Below are positions 33,606 through 47,470 of a stretch of DNA of 64,000 nucleotides, in pieces; position 1 is the first letter of the stretch, and every line of letters starts with the position of its first letter. The notes beneath the pieces are model-generated. The model had not been told where the DNA came from, made no database searches, and saw only the letters and a list, made by a program, of their open reading frames with translations. Position numbers and translations under genes: made by a program. Location: NCBI RefSeq assembly GCF_047495875.1, contig NC_092463.1, forward strand, positions 1,931,057-1,995,056, in the 5' to 3' direction. Origin of the DNA: Pithys albifrons albifrons. Lineage: Eukaryota > Chordata > Aves > Passeriformes > Thamnophilidae.

Positions 33606-36600
33606 TTTGTTTGGGGGATTTTGTTCTCTGAGCTCCTGAAATTGTCCCCATGTCTATGCCTGGAATGGATTCCTTGAATTATAACAGGGGTAACATCACC
33701 TGGGCCAGGCACTGGCTTCATCCTGAAGCTTCTGATGGAGCAGGAGGGGAGGTTTTCTCCCTCAGCACTGCAGGAGATGAAACCCAGGGAAAGCTGCACC
33801 AAATGCTGCGTTGATCCAATGGTTGTTTGGCTGGTTTATGGGAATGCACTTTTATATCCCATTTTGGGGGGCCAAGGAAAGGCCTCAAGGCAGCTTTCAG
33901 AGCTGCAGTTACAGGAGAGTAGGACAGATGGGCTGAGCTGGTTGGGAGGAGCAAGGGAAGCATTTTCCCAGGATTTCCAAGGGCTGTTTGAGAGGCCCAT
34001 ATTGCTCTCCACACTCCTGAGCTGCAGCAACGCTCACGAGGGCCCATCAAAGGAAGGACCTGCCAGGATGGAGGAGCAGAGGGAAGCACTCAGGGCTGTC
34101 CTGCCCCCAGATACCTCTGCCCTTCATTTCAAGCTGGTGTTTGGAGAATGAGCTCGGCCCATCACGGGTGGGATGGGAGCTCCAGGGTTTGGTGCTGGCA
34201 GCTCCTGACTCCTGGCTGGGCACTGGCTCCGCAGGGATTCACACTTTGCCCGTGGAATGTGGGATTGAGATGTCAGTGCTTGCCCTGAGGAGCTTTGTGC
34301 CTTTCCCCTTGGGAAATGGGGGCTGTGGTAGGGCAGCACAACCCCATGGCTGGTCACTTCCAGGGACTGGGATGCACCAGTGCAGTTATCCTGTAACTTA
34401 ATATCTGCCAGGATGTCTCTCCCACGGGGCTGGATTAGTCTGGAGCTCAGCCAGCTCTCTGGGGGCTTCTCCCATCCCATTCCTGTGGCTTTCAGGCTGC
34501 TGCCCTGGCTGTGACCAACCCCAGCACGCCCCTGGCTCCATGGAGAGCAGGGAAGCAAGGACTTGGCTCTGCCTTTCCCTCTGGAGCAAGTCTGTCTGTT
34601 CAGCGTTCCAATTCCATGCCATGTATCACAGAGTAACTCATATTTTCAATATAATGAGTTTTTTGGGCTGTGGTGACCCACTCCAGAGTAGTTTCCATGC
34701 CAGCACAGAAAATGAAAGCATTTTGAGGGGCAGGTGAGGGGCAGCAGCAGCACAGACCCTGCTGGTGTGCCCAGGGACTCGTTACTGCCTGGCACAAAGG
34801 TTTGGGATGAGCTTTCCCGGCACCTGCCCGCTGGAAGATGAGCCAAGCTCAGCAGGGCTGGTGTGGGAGCCACTGAATCGCTGCCAATGAGCTGTCCCTG
34901 GATTTCACTCTGGCTCATCTTACAGCCTGAGACTCCTTAATGACTCCAAAGTCCTACAGCCCTTGTCTTCAAACATCCTGAGCTGTGAGCCAGGATCATT
35001 GTCCAGGCTGGGATCTGGGAGCTCCTGCAGCTCCAAAGGCTCTGCCCCAGACCTGCTCCTGGCCACACTGGCTGGGCATTCCCTTTGGGGAGGGCTGGGA
35101 ATGCTGCAGACCAGGGCAGGGATGTGTTTTCCTCTAAGGAAAGTCTGGCAGCTGCAATCTCAGGCTCTCACTCCTGCTCTACCTGTTTGGCCGATTCTCC
35201 TGCAGGAATCCTCCCCTGCCTTTCCCCCTGGATGAGACCTTACACTTTTAACCACAGCACCAACACTTCCCAGCTTTTGTTGCCCTTGTGATTTTGGAAA
35301 GGGGATGAATCTCCTCACAAGGACAAGCTGCAGCTTTTCCACCCTGTTTGGAGCTGCCTGTGAGTTTCCCTGACCCAAGGCCTCCCGCTCACAGCCTGGA
35401 CCCTCCTGCTCCACTGCTACTCTCCCTGTTGCCTTTTCCCTGTGCCAGTTCCCCCAGCCCTGCTGTTCCTTGGTGCTCCACAGCTCCTCCTTCCCCTCTC
35501 CAGAGTCTCCACAGAGTCTCCAGCCCTCCTGCTCCCGGAAATGCTGCGAGTGGTGGAACTGGTTCATCAGTTGACACTGGAGGAGTTCTGGCATCCCAGC
35601 GGGACCTGTGGATTAACTCCTTCAGGTGTTGGCCCAACTCATGCACAGTCAGTAGCCAGGCTGCTTGTGGGCCTGTGGAAAGTCTGGAGCCTCCCAACAC
35701 TTGAGGGCTTATGAACTGATGTCTCTCCTTGCAGCTCCTCCTCCCCTGGCTTGCCAATTACCCATGGGCGCTCCACGACAGATCCGGAGTATTTTGCCGC
35801 CGGTTCCGTAGTCTGGAGAAGAGGCCTCCGGCACCCAGAGCTTCCTCCTGGGATCTGTCCCACCTCCAAAACCCAGGTGCTATTTAAGGCCTTGGATCCA
35901 TGGATGTGTTTTAACATCTGCCAATTCCCTGACATACCCAGGTTGGCAGAACTGCTCTGTGGCACCAAGGAAGGCTCCGGGATATCCGTGGGCAGGTGGG
36001 GCTGGAGCAGCCGGATCCCAAACCTGCGGCTCAGGCTGGAGCACTTGCCGATGGCACAGAGGGAGGGAGAGGTGACTCATGGACATTCAGTATCCTGCTG
36101 CTCCCAGTGAGGCAGCGATGGCTCAACATCCCAACGGCACATCCAGCCGGCTCCATCACTCCTGGGGTTCTTTTGTCTCCGGGTGCAGGAGAAAATTGGG
36201 AAAGGCTATTGTGGTATCTGGGATGCTCCTGGGGGAGGCAGAGGGTGGGAGCTGCAGGGATGGGAGGACAGAGAGGCAGAGCAGTGCCTGGGGGACATTT
36301 ATTTCCATGGGTTCCACTGGCAAAACCTGGATTGTCACATCCCCTCCTGCTGAGTCTGTGCTGGCAGAAGGCACTTCCAGCGCCATCAGGTCCCAGACAA
36401 CTCTTTCCCATCTCCTCTGATTGTTCAGGGCACTGCAGAGTTGTTGTTATTGTCAGAGCCTGTTCCCTGTTTTGGAAATATAATTGGAATTATGCAAATT
36501 CATGTGAGGCACCAGAAGGGAGGGAGGGAGTGAGTGACACACTCAGAGAAGGGCACAGCTCCGGAGCTCATGGAAACCTCAACCATCCAGGGGGATCTGA

Positions 36601-37265
36601 GGGCTCAGTCCCACTCCTGCTGCAGCTCCTGAGCACCCCATCCTGCTCCAGGGATTCCCAGCAAACAGCAGGGCTCAGTGGGAACACCCAGGTGCTTGGA
36701 GCAGTGACACCGTTGTTCAGCCATGCTGGTGTTGCCAAAATTCCTGCTGGTCACGTTCTGGAGCTGTTTTGGGGATGTGGGATGCTGAGCTTCCCAATGG
36801 GAATTCAGAGGGCTGCTTGGTGGGAGCAGAGAGTGGACTCTGGAGCTCAAGGCTCGAGGGATGGGAGGGTTGGAACTCTGCCACCCTCCAGAAACCACTC
36901 TGGCCTGATCCATGGGTGAGTGTGAGGGTTGGTGCCTGGATCCGGCTATGATTCCAGCCAGGAATAGGGTTTGGGCATTGGGAGCCAGCCCTGGCTGGGG
37001 GAGGTGCCCAGATACCCTTTGACTGGGCTGTGCTGGTGGGAGAGGTGACAAAGTCCAGGCTCCTGGAGCAGCTGGATCCATGTCCTGGGCACGGATCCCA
37101 GAGGGGCTCCATGCACGGACAGCCCTCACACCACACACAGTCCTGCAGGGAGATCTGCAGGAGGGAGGGGGGATTTTTCCGAAATAAAAGCTCTTCCCTC
37201 TGCCCATCTCAGCCTTTCCAACCGCGTGTCCCGCAGAGGTTCCTCTTTTAGCACCACAACTCCCC
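33606..37265. other. Intergenic, no gene recognised
   Basis: Unique sequence of moderate GC. Open frames of up to ~307 codons (35,996-36,919, plus) have no domain, no splice framing and typical non-coding composition. An octamer ATGCAAAT is present near 36,493. Confidence 0.5.
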
Positions 37266-37274
37266 ACAAAAAAA

Positions 37275-38130
37275 AGCCCTGACTGCAGCATTTCTGGGGA
37301 CACAGCATTCCTGGGGACACAGCATTCCTGGGGGATACAGCATTCCTGGGGGATACAGCATTCCTGGGGATACAGCATTTCTGGGGATACAGCATTCCTG
37401 GGGGCTTCAGCATTCCTGGGGGATACAGCTTTCCTGGGGGATACAGCTTTCCTGGGGGGTACAGCATTCCTGGGGATACAGCATTCCTGGGAGATACAGC
37501 TTTCCTGGGAGATACAGCATTCCTGGGGACACAGCATTTCTGGGGATACAGCATTCCTGGGGGCTGCAGCATTCCTGGGGCATACAGCTTTCCTGGGGAT
37601 ACAGATTCCTGGGGATACAGCTTTCCTGGGGGCTGCAGCATTCCTGGGGGATACAGCTTTCCTGGGGATACAGCATTCCTGGGGATACAGCTTTCCTGGG
37701 GGATACAGCATTCCTGGGGATACAGCATTCCTGGGAGATACAGCTTTCCTGGGAGATACAGCATTCCTGGGGGCTGCAGCATTCCTGGGGGCTGCAGCAT
37801 TCCTGGGGGATACAGCTTTCCTGGGGGCTGCAGATTCCTGGGAGATACAGCATTTCTGGGGATACAGCAATCCTGGGGATACAGCATTCCTGGGGGATAC
37901 AACTTTCCTGGGGATACAGCATTCCTGGGGATACAGCTTTCCTGGGGGATACAGCATTCCTGGGGGATACACCTTTCCTGGGGGATACAGCATCCCTGGG
38001 GGCTCCAGATTCCTGGGGGCTGCAGATTCTGGGGGATCCAGCATTCATGGGGATACAGCATTCCTGGGGGACACAGCATTCCTGGGGATACAGCATTCCT
38101 GGGGGCTGCAGATTCCTGGGGGGCTGCAGC
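37275..38130. repeat. ~20-bp minisatellite, ATACAGCATTCCTGGGGG unit
   Basis: About 43 copies with variants GGGGATACAGCTTTCCTG and GGGGGCTGCAGCATTCCTG. It yields open frames of up to 479 codons in all three minus-strand frames that are repeat artefacts. Confidence 0.95.
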
Positions 38131-39225
38131 ATTCCCACCCCGCTGCCGGCACGGCTCTTCCCAGCCTCCTTCCCGCAATCTTTTCCGGTCTGACCGCATG
38201 GCCAAGGAATGTATGTGCACATACAGCGAGTCTGGAGCAAGTTAAGTGCCAGCAGCCAGGCTTTGGGAGAGGAAAAAATGATGTCCAAGCTGCTGCTTCC
38301 CCAGTTCCCTTTGGATCTGGGATGTGGCTCCATGGGCTGCTCCGGCCCGGCCCCGCCCACATTGGTGGGTGTGTGGCAGCGATTTCTGCCTCTCCACGGT
38401 CAATAAAGCCTTGGCCAAGTGGAACAAAACTATTAAATCCGGTTAGTTGGGAAGGGAGCTAATAAATAAACGGGGCTGGGACAGAATCCCGGGTGATCCA
38501 GCGGGTCCAACAGGCTGTCAGTGGCTCCACGGGAGACAGAGAGGGGCACGAGGGTGGTTAGGAAAGCAATTAATGCAAGACCTGGAGCTGCTTCCCAAAG
38601 ACACGAGGAAATCCAGGCTCCAGCTGTGCTGGCACGGCTTGTCCTGGCAATGCCCTGTCCCTGCTGGGAGAGGGGAGCACGTGGCGTGTTGGTTTGTGGG
38701 CTCCATTTCTGGGGAGTTGGGAGTTTGGCATTTTCCAGCAGGTCCAAAACTTCTCCATCAGCTTCGGTGGGATCTGTGCTGCCCTTTCTATCCCACCACA
38801 ACATACCTGGAAAAGGCCTCCTGGAGTGGGAGGACCACTCTGCCAGGCTGGGTGATCCGCTCCTGGAGCATCTTTCCAGGCCAGCTGCTTTGTCAGCTCT
38901 TGGAAAAAAGACTGGGATGATGTTCCTGTAGCAGAGCCAGCCCTGAACACAGCCTGGCTGTGGGCCGTGCACGGGGCCGTGCTCAGGCTGGAGCTGGAAG
39001 CAAAACCCCTTCAAATGTGGATCTGAATTAGATCTCAGCCTAATTCTGTGCTGGGGGAGCTCAGGGGAAGGAAAAACCCCAAGGATTGCTGCTGGCTCCA
39101 GCTGCAAAGATTTATATCTGTGTATTTATACAGCTATACATATCTTTATATATTGCAAAGGTTTATCTATATTGCTGTTCAGTGGATCCCAGATTTTATG
39201 GATTTAGTAAACCTGAAGACACGAC
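38131..39225. other. Intergenic, no gene recognised
   Basis: Unique sequence with no supported feature. Confidence 0.5.
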
Positions 39226-39229
39226 ACAT

Positions 39230-39400
39230 TGCAGAATCCCAGACTGGTTGGGGTTGGAAGGGACCTTAAAGACCATTTATTTCCCACCCCCTGCCATGGT
39301 CTGGGACACCTTCCACTATCCCAGGGTGCTCCAAGCCCTGTCCAACCTGGCCTGGGACATTCCCAGGGATGGGGCAGCCACAGCTTCTCTGGGCATGACA
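39230..39400 (-). mobile_element. CR1 3'-end fragment
   Basis: Minus-strand CR1 starting GGTTGGGGTTGGAAGGGACC and running to GGGGCAGCCACAGCTTCTCT. Confidence 0.88.
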
Positions 39401-42400
39401 AGAAGAAAAGGCTCTGATGTGGCTCCTGGTGCCAACATGTGATTTTTTTGGGCACACCCCCCATCCCTCCTGGTTTGTGGGAGACTCAGGAACTGAATCT
39501 GGGCATTTCTGCCCCTTCCTTACACAAGTGGGAAGCCTTGGGAGCACCCCCCGTCACAGCTGTGTCTCACCAGTCCCCACCTCCCCAAAATATCCCCTCC
39601 ACGAAGCTCTCACAGGCCAGGCTGCCCTGACAGCACTCTCAGGGCGTTGCCTGTGGGCCTTCCCACTGAATTTTATATATAACACTTGGGTTTGGGGTGG
39701 GTTTTTGGGAAGGAAATCTGTTGCCAAGCAATAGAGCTGTGGCCTGGCTTTCTCTTCCCAAACCGAGCCCAAAAAGCGTCTGCAAATATCCAAGATTTCT
39801 GCAGAGGGGTGGCAGGAGGCTGGATCACGGGAATGTGGTGGAAAAGCTGCTGCTGGGGTTGGGAGAAGGTTTCCCTTTTCCAGAAGCTGCCAAATTGAAG
39901 GGGCAGAGTTGGTTGATGCTGGAGGCTGCAAGAGATATGTGGGATCCTGAGAAATCCCAGGGGATCTCACGGGGAGAGCAGCAGAGGGCTCTCCCTAAGG
40001 ATTTACACCCATCATGTGCACAGTCTCCTGGACACTCTGTCCTGTAAAATAACCCCGTGTTTTTCCCAAAAATATGGGTGGGATCAACCCCAATGCGGAG
40101 ACATTGTGGTGGTCAAATCTTGGCACAGCAAACTGGAGCATGAAATTCCACCCCCACTCCTCAATCCATGGTGGGTGTAGATTATTGAGAGGGTCAACCC
40201 CGACCCACACCCACCCCTGAGGAGCTGGCAGTGCCCATTTCCCTCCTTGGAGAAGCTCCAGTGGGAATGATGGTGCCAATCCGGTGCCTGAGTCCATCCC
40301 GATGCCAGTGAGTGTCACCTGTGCCAGGTGGTGCCACCACAGCTCTGCTCCAGGCCCAACACAGACCCGCAGCAGTTTTGTCTCCCAGCAATCCAGAGGG
40401 ACACCCAGTTTTCCTGATGTCTTGCCCAGCTGTGCAGCTCCGGAGGGAAATCCCACCGGCGTGGTTTCCTCATGAGCCGCTGTCACATTTTCCAGGCAGT
40501 GCCAGGCGCTGATTTGCATCACCAGATCACAAGGATGTGACCTAATTAAATTGCAGCTCTTTTCAATATGATTTTCATACAAAGGGCTGGGCTTTTTTTT
40601 TTTTTTTGGACCTGTGGAACCAGCTGTCCCAGCAGGGATGTTTGGGTTTTGGAATGGAAGAGGAGAAAACATGGGAATTCCCACTGGGAGCGGCTGCGGA
40701 GGCGAGCCCTGGGGTCTCTCCAAAGTTTGATTCACAAGAGTGGGTTTTTTTAATATTTACTGGAGATTTTTTATTATTATTATTTATGCAGAGGAGAACA
40801 TGGTTCTCCTATCCCTCTTCCTTAAATACAGCAGGATTTAGGGCAAGACAGAAAGAGAGGTGGGATGAACCACATCCCTCCTGGACCAAAAATCCTTCCC
40901 AAGGCTCAACTTGGGGCCTTACAAATGACTCCAGCCAAGGCAGATCCATCAAACCCCACCAGTGCTCCTCAGCACAAGGCAAATCCAACCATTCCTTGCA
41001 CCCAGACCTCCCCAGGAGTGTCTTAATCCCTAAAAAATATTACTTTGAGTCTTAACTTTCCCTGGGAATGACCCACTTTGGGGGCGAGGGGAACACATTT
41101 CCCGGGAGGGTATTCCGGGTGTTTTCTTGGCTGAACAAGCAGGATCCCCTCCATTTTCCCGTTGCTATGGCAAGGGGAAGAGCTGGGATTTTCGTGCATG
41201 GGTTGGTGGATCCAGCCCGTTCTGCACGGCTGCCTTGCCCTCCAATTAATTAAGGGCATTCTTCACTTCCCCTCGCAATTAGCATAAAGAAAACCCAATT
41301 AACTCCCGCACGGTGAATGCTGTGAAACACTCCCACTCTCTGGGAGGGAAAATCTTGTTGACCAGAGACATTGTTCTGCTGGACACAGACCCCAGGCTGG
41401 TTCCCAGTGCATCCCATGGCCACCTGCTGGACCCCATCCCTAGGGAAACTCCAGCTTTTCCCTGAGGGAATCACATTCTCAGCTTTGCCAAACACATTGA
41501 CATCAGGGTTCAGCTGTGAACTGGGAATTTGGGTGGAAAAGGAGATTCCTTGAAGCTTTCTGGACACCCTCAGGCTGGTGCCTGTGTGTCCCCTCTTCCC
41601 AGTGCTCCCAGGCCTTGCCAGGAGCCCGGAGCACAGGGTTCTATCCGTCCTACCACGGCATTCCGGGCTCCACCTGCAATCCCTGCCATGAGGTGCAGCA
41701 GGTCTTACCTGTTCCCGGGCTGCTCCAACCTGCCCTGCCTGGCTCAGGCTGCTCCCAGCAGCTCCCTGGCTCCTCCTGGGCCCTCCAGGTGGATTTGGGT
41801 CCTGCATGACCAGGACGGTGCCAGCGGCAAGGACGAGCCGTGCGGTCTCCAGGTTTCCAAAATAAATATGGGAAGACCTTCCTGGTGGGAGAGGATGGCA
41901 GTGCCCTGTGGAGACAAGGAATGACTTGTGGTAGTGGCTCCTGCTGCATCATCAAATTGCTGGGATTTGCCCCAGGATTTTCCCCCAGGATTTGTCCCTG
42001 GATTTCCCTGTCACTGCCACAACAGGTTGAATTTTCCTGATGTGTCTGTCATTCCAGGGGATGTCAGGGCAGTCTCTGAGCAGGGAGGTGACCTGGTGAC
42101 TTTCAGCTACCACCTGATATCACACCCTTGCCTTCACCAGCTTCTCCTGAATTTCAGTTTTCCAGAGGAGCAGCCATGCTCCGACTGGTGTATCAGTTCT
42201 CAGATGCCCTGGAGAAGATCCAGTGCCTTCCCCAAACCTGGAATTGCCAAAAATCCCAAGTGCCAGCACTTCTTTTTGCTATTTTAACATTAACTAGGAG
42301 TTAATACCCAGTCAAACCCTGGGGTGGGGGTGTCCTCTCCAGTGGGATGGGCAGGTTGGGCAGCAGGATGGCCGATTCCCAGAGGATTTGGGGAGCTCAT

Positions 42401-45400
42401 TTCCCACTCATTTCCAAGGAAATGAGGCATTTCAGCTGCTCTGGCAGAGCAGGAGCCCGTGGCAGGCCAGGGGTGTCTGGGCAGCCCGCTATGATGCTCC
42501 TCTACCCATGTGGGGCTGAAATCCTCACCCACAGTCCCTTTATTGGGCATTTTTGGTGTTTCCCACCCACTGGGAACCTCCAGCTGCTGGGAGCAAAAAT
42601 CTCATCCCCTCCCTGAGAATGTCTCACCCCTTCACCTCACCTTGGGGTCCCAGAGACCCCCTGTCACATGAGAACCCCACACCCCCTACCTCAGGAAGGG
42701 CAGGATCCAGCACTGGGTCAACACCAGCAGCTGGCCAGGCTTGGGAAGGGCTGCCCTGGGACATGTCTGGCTGCTGTGGAATTCCACAGGACATCGGGAA
42801 AGGATGACTCCATGGTTTGCTAGTGGGTTTCAGGAGCTGCCAAACTCAAGGAGTGCATGGTGTGGAACACGGTCCCTTCCCATGATTTGGATGAGGACAA
42901 AGCAGCACCTGGAGCATCCTGTATCCTCAGCCCAAGGAGAGCCAGAGGTTTGTCCATGGAGAGGGGAATCCCAAAGCCCCCCGTGCCCATCCCCGTGGCC
43001 ACCCACGGCGCTGCCACAGGCGGTCACAGCGACCATCCCGAGCACCATTCCAACCCTGTCCTGCCAATAATCCCCCGGGACAAAAGACCCCGAGGGCAGC
43101 TCCCGCCCCCGCCAGTAATCCCTCCCCTGTTCCCTAATCCCCAGCCCTTCTGTCACAGCGGCCAAATCCAATTAACCGTGCAGGGATCACACTCCACCCT
43201 CCCGGCCCGGCGGGGCTTCAAACAGAGCCGTGGTGTCCCTCGGGATGGCACCACTGGGGGTGAAGAGGAGTCATCCCTGCCCTTCAGTGGGGTTTGTTCC
43301 TAAATAAAAAAGGGCTTTGTGAGAGCCGGGAGGTCTGTCTGGGCAAGGTGTGAGGGAGGGGAGCTGGTCTGGGACTTGTGGTGTTTGTTCTGCTCGAGGT
43401 GACTCTTTTTCCCATTTTCCCAGTTGGCTTGGTTGTGGTACCAACTTCCAAACCCCCATGTGTGTCCCACCAACCTTCCAAGACCAGAATCAGGGTTTGC
43501 CATGAGCCTCTGAGCTCCATGTCATGTCTGGTTGCAGAGGAAGATGCTCTGGTCCTCCTCTGACCCGGCCCAGGGGATGGATGGGGATGGGAAGGATGGT
43601 TTCCAACCCAGCCACAACTCCCAAGGAGCTCTTTCCCGTGATCTGATCTGCCAAAAAATAACAAAGGCTCATGATGGAGGTACCACAAAATCAGGCCAGT
43701 CCCACTGAACCCCCAGCAGGACCAGGTTGCAGGCAAATAAACACCAGCTGTTTGGATTTGCAGGCTTGGCCAGGATGGACTTGAGCTGCAAGATCAGGAT
43801 GTGAAATCAGGTATTTTTGGGATGGGAAGCTCAAGGGATAGAAAGAAGGAGGGGGACAAGCAGGAAGGGAGAGTGCAGAGGTGCTGGGAAGGGGGTTTGG
43901 TGTGGCCCCCCAGGGGTTTGCTGCCAGGGAGACACTGCTTTTCAGGGCATAGGCAGGGGGGAAAGGTGAACAAATAAATGATGGTTGGACCCAGATATCT
44001 GCAGAAGGATCAGGCAGTGCCTTCAGTCAGGTGGAGAAACACGTGGAGGTGGAAGTTGAGTCCAAGGGGACGAGGTCCAGCCGGCCAGGGGACGGCTGTG
44101 GGTGGCACGTCAGCAGCTGCTCCAAGACCTGAGCTAATGTTTAGCTTTGGACTTTGCTCAGTTGTCCAAGGGGCAAAGGAGGAGGAGGACAAGGGCAGGA
44201 GACCCATGTGGGGTGGAGTGTGGCCTGGAGCTGGCACAGTGCCCAGGGCTGGGACTCCTGCACGAGCTCCAGCTCAGAGCAGGGTGATTCTGGGTGTGAT
44301 TCCAACCAGTCTGGTCCTGGTTCAGTGGGACACTCCCTGAGGAGGCCTTGCTGAGCTCCTCCCTGTAGCTCAGCTCTTCCTGATGGGTTTTATCCCCAAC
44401 ACACCAGTCTCCAGAGGGGTGTTTGCAAGGGCTGCACTATGGGAACACTGTCATGAAAACACCATCATGAACAGGGTGGCATCACTGGCAGGGCTTCAAA
44501 CGTGTCCCCAGCACTGGCACAGGACTGAGCACATCTCTCTGGCCTGGATAACCCACCTTGGGAGGTGCTTTGTCTCAATTTCAACCCCCCTCTCCTGGGA
44601 TGTAATTAAGGACATGCCTATTAATTGCTGTGTCACACCGGCCTGTCCCTGTCACCACTGGCACTCCCTGGGCAGCTCCCGTTGGGCCACATCCACATGT
44701 TCCCTCTCCATCCCCATCCCCTTCACTCTGCAGCATCCCAAACCTTCACATTCCGAGTTCTACCTTCCCAGGCAATTTTGCACAGCAACATTCCCCAATC
44801 CCATATTATTCTAATGACACCGTGGAAGACCTAAAAATAGGAGAAAGGCATTTTCTGCCTCTCCCCCGCCAGGCGCTGCCGGGAGCGCAGGGACGGCAGC
44901 GGGAGCCTCCGAGGTGTTTGCAGGGAGAGTATCACACCTCCCCTTTCCCCTCCCAGCCCTGGATCTTTAAATATCTGGCCCAAATCCACACGAGCCTAGA
45001 GTTTCTTAACTCCTTCCTTGCACTCCAATCCAAAGGAAATTGGGCACCTAAACGGGGCGGAGAGGATGGGATGGTGGGTGCAAACACTGCAGGAAGCGCC
45101 GAGCCTGCAGCAGTGACTCAGCACGGCGTGGGCGGTGGGGATGTGGTGGATGGGCAATCCCGGCTTCCCTGGGGACCTCCCGGCTCCTGTGGAAACCTCC
45201 CAGCTCCTGCTGGATCCACAGCATCCACCTGCCCCATCCCACTCGGCTTCCTCTCCTGCCTGGGCTCTTGGAGGTCTCAGGGTCCCACACGTGCTGGGAA
45301 ACACTGTGGGAAGCAAGCCCTGAATCCACACTGCTCTCCCAAAAATGTACATCCCAAAAAAGGGATGTACTGCCCCAAAAATGGTACAATCCCTAAAAAA

Positions 45401-47205
45401 GTGATGCCCTGACTCAAAACCAGCCATGCTGGATTTAGCCCCTGAACATGCCCAGCACAGGGAAGGGGCTGTTTCAGGTTATTTCTGGTTTATTTTTATT
45501 TAGGGCATCTTATGGGATTCCACACTCACTGAGGGTGGCTGGAGCCCGGGAATCCATAGGGAAGCATGGACAATATCCCTTCTCATGGTGTTGCCATCCC
45601 TCAGGTGGGTCCTGCCTGGGCTACTGGGCTGGGCAGGGGGAGGAAAAACAGTCATCACCAACTTTATGTGTCTTCAGACCAGATTCCAAGCGCCTGCACC
45701 GGGAATGGATCCCTGCATCACCCTGGACATGGAAACTGGCATGTGGGCATGGATGCTTAGGGGGAGGCAGGGAGCATCCAGGCACACATCCATCCCCGGC
45801 AGGGACACAACTGTTTTCCCCCTGGGATGCACAGGTCCAAACCAGAGGGGGATTATCCCTCTGCTCCAAGGCCCTCGGGCCAGGATTCTGCTGATCCCGA
45901 GGCAGGGCCAAGTGGGAAGAGAAACAGCAGGTCCTGCCCAACCGAGGGCACAGACACGCGCCCGGGACTGCGCTGGAGCGGAGAGGAGCAGAGACGGATG
46001 AGTCAGAGGTTTCGGGCACAATGGGAAGCGCGGGCTCAGCAGGGATGGGGACATGCAGGGACAGGGACACGCCGGCACGGGGACGTGCCAGGATGGGGCC
46101 ACAAGGCAGTCAGGGCTGCATCATCGCCCTGAACAAACCCTCCTCCAGGGCAGGGTGAGGAACAGCAGGAAGAAACGTGGCTTTTCTCCGCCTGGTCGCA
46201 GGGAGAGGAAGGGAAAGGGGGAACTGAGGGCAGGGAGAGGGCCCTGCCACGTGTCCTGCCGGCAGCCGGGCAGGGGGATGTCCTGCACTTCCCAGCCGGC
46301 TCTGGCAGGGCACCAGGAACCACATCCCAGCTCGGCAACAGCCGACTGCAGCCCGGCTGCTTCCCCAAGGCCACTTCCCTCCCGCCCACTCCTGCCTCCT
46401 CAGCCTTTTCCTTTTTGTGACACATCCCCAAAGCAAACCCAGAAGTGCAAGAGGAATAAGAAAACACCCACAGCAAAGCAGGAGCTGTTTCACCACCTGA
46501 TCCGAGTCACCCCGACAAGCCCTCGGCTGCCCTGACATTCCACATGGAAGCTTGTGAGGGCAGAAATAATCAGCACAAATAATTCCAGGCCTGAAGACAG
46601 AGGTGCTGCTTGTGGGCCACGTGTTCCCACAGCTCACAGGGATGGGAGAAACCTCCCACAGCAAATCCGGGGTGGACTCAGATGTCCATCCCATAGGCCA
46701 GAAAAGTTTGACAGTGTTTCAGCCACCACTTTCTCTGCTCATCTTCCTTCCCTTTCCCACAGGATGGTGGCTGAGCTGTTCCTCAAGAGGCCACTGAACT
46801 TGGACAGGAGCCTGGGCCAGCCTGGAGGTCCCAGGTCACTCCCTGGGGCTGGGAGTACCTGAACACTCAGACTCAGGGCTGGAAACCAGGGCTGTGGCTG
46901 CCCAGCAGTGCAGAACTCGCTGGGCTCTGTGCTGCACAAACCCCACGGTTTGCATGGCCCCGGAAAATCAACTTTCTGTTTCTGTTCTCAGGATGTGAAA
47001 GGAGACCACAAGGCTGAGGTCCCACGGCTTGCCCAGCCTGATGGCAGTGCCAGCAAGCACATCAGACAGTTTGGGGAGGTGGAGGGAGGGGAAGGCTGGG
47101 ACCCCTTTCCCTGCATCCCACACACTTCTCATGGGACAGTGCCTGCAATGCCATGGAGAGGTATCCCCATCCCCAGCTCAGGCTGCTCAAACCCTGACGG
47201 GCTGA
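39401..47205. other. Intergenic, no gene recognised
   Basis: 7.8 kb of largely unique sequence. Short AT-rich blocks carrying octamer or homeobox-type words (GATTTGCATCACC near 40,511; CAATTAATTAAGGGC near 41,242; ATGTAATTAAGGACATG near 44,601) are the only candidates for conserved non-coding elements. The open frames have no domain. Confidence 0.45.
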
Positions 47206-47209
47206 AATC

Positions 47210-47470
47210 AAAGAATCCTGACATGGTTTGGGTTGGAAAGGTTCTTGAATCCCATCCAGTTCCATCCCCTGCCATGGGCAGGGACACCTCCCACTAGCCC
47301 AGGTTGCTCCAACTTGGCCCGGGACACTCCCAGGGCTGGGGCAGCCACGGCTTCTCTGGGCACCTGTGCCAGGGCCTGCCCACCCTCCCAGACAGCAATC
47401 CCTTCCCAATATCCCATCTAACCCTGCCCTCTGGCAGTGGGAAGCCATTCCCTGTGTCCTGTCCCTCCAC
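47210..47470 (-). mobile_element. CR1 3'-end fragment
   Basis: Minus-strand CR1: GGTTTGGGTTGGAAAGGTTC, CATGGGCAGGGACACCTCCC, GGCACCTGTGCCAGGGCCTG. Confidence 0.9.

Noticed and set aside
35996..36919. 307-codon open frame
   Set aside because: No domain, no homology recognised, no splice framing; composition fits non-coding GC-rich DNA.
36605..38360. Open frames of 317-479 codons (PPGMLYPQECC-type repeats)
   Set aside because: Translations of the ~20-bp minisatellite in all three minus-strand frames.
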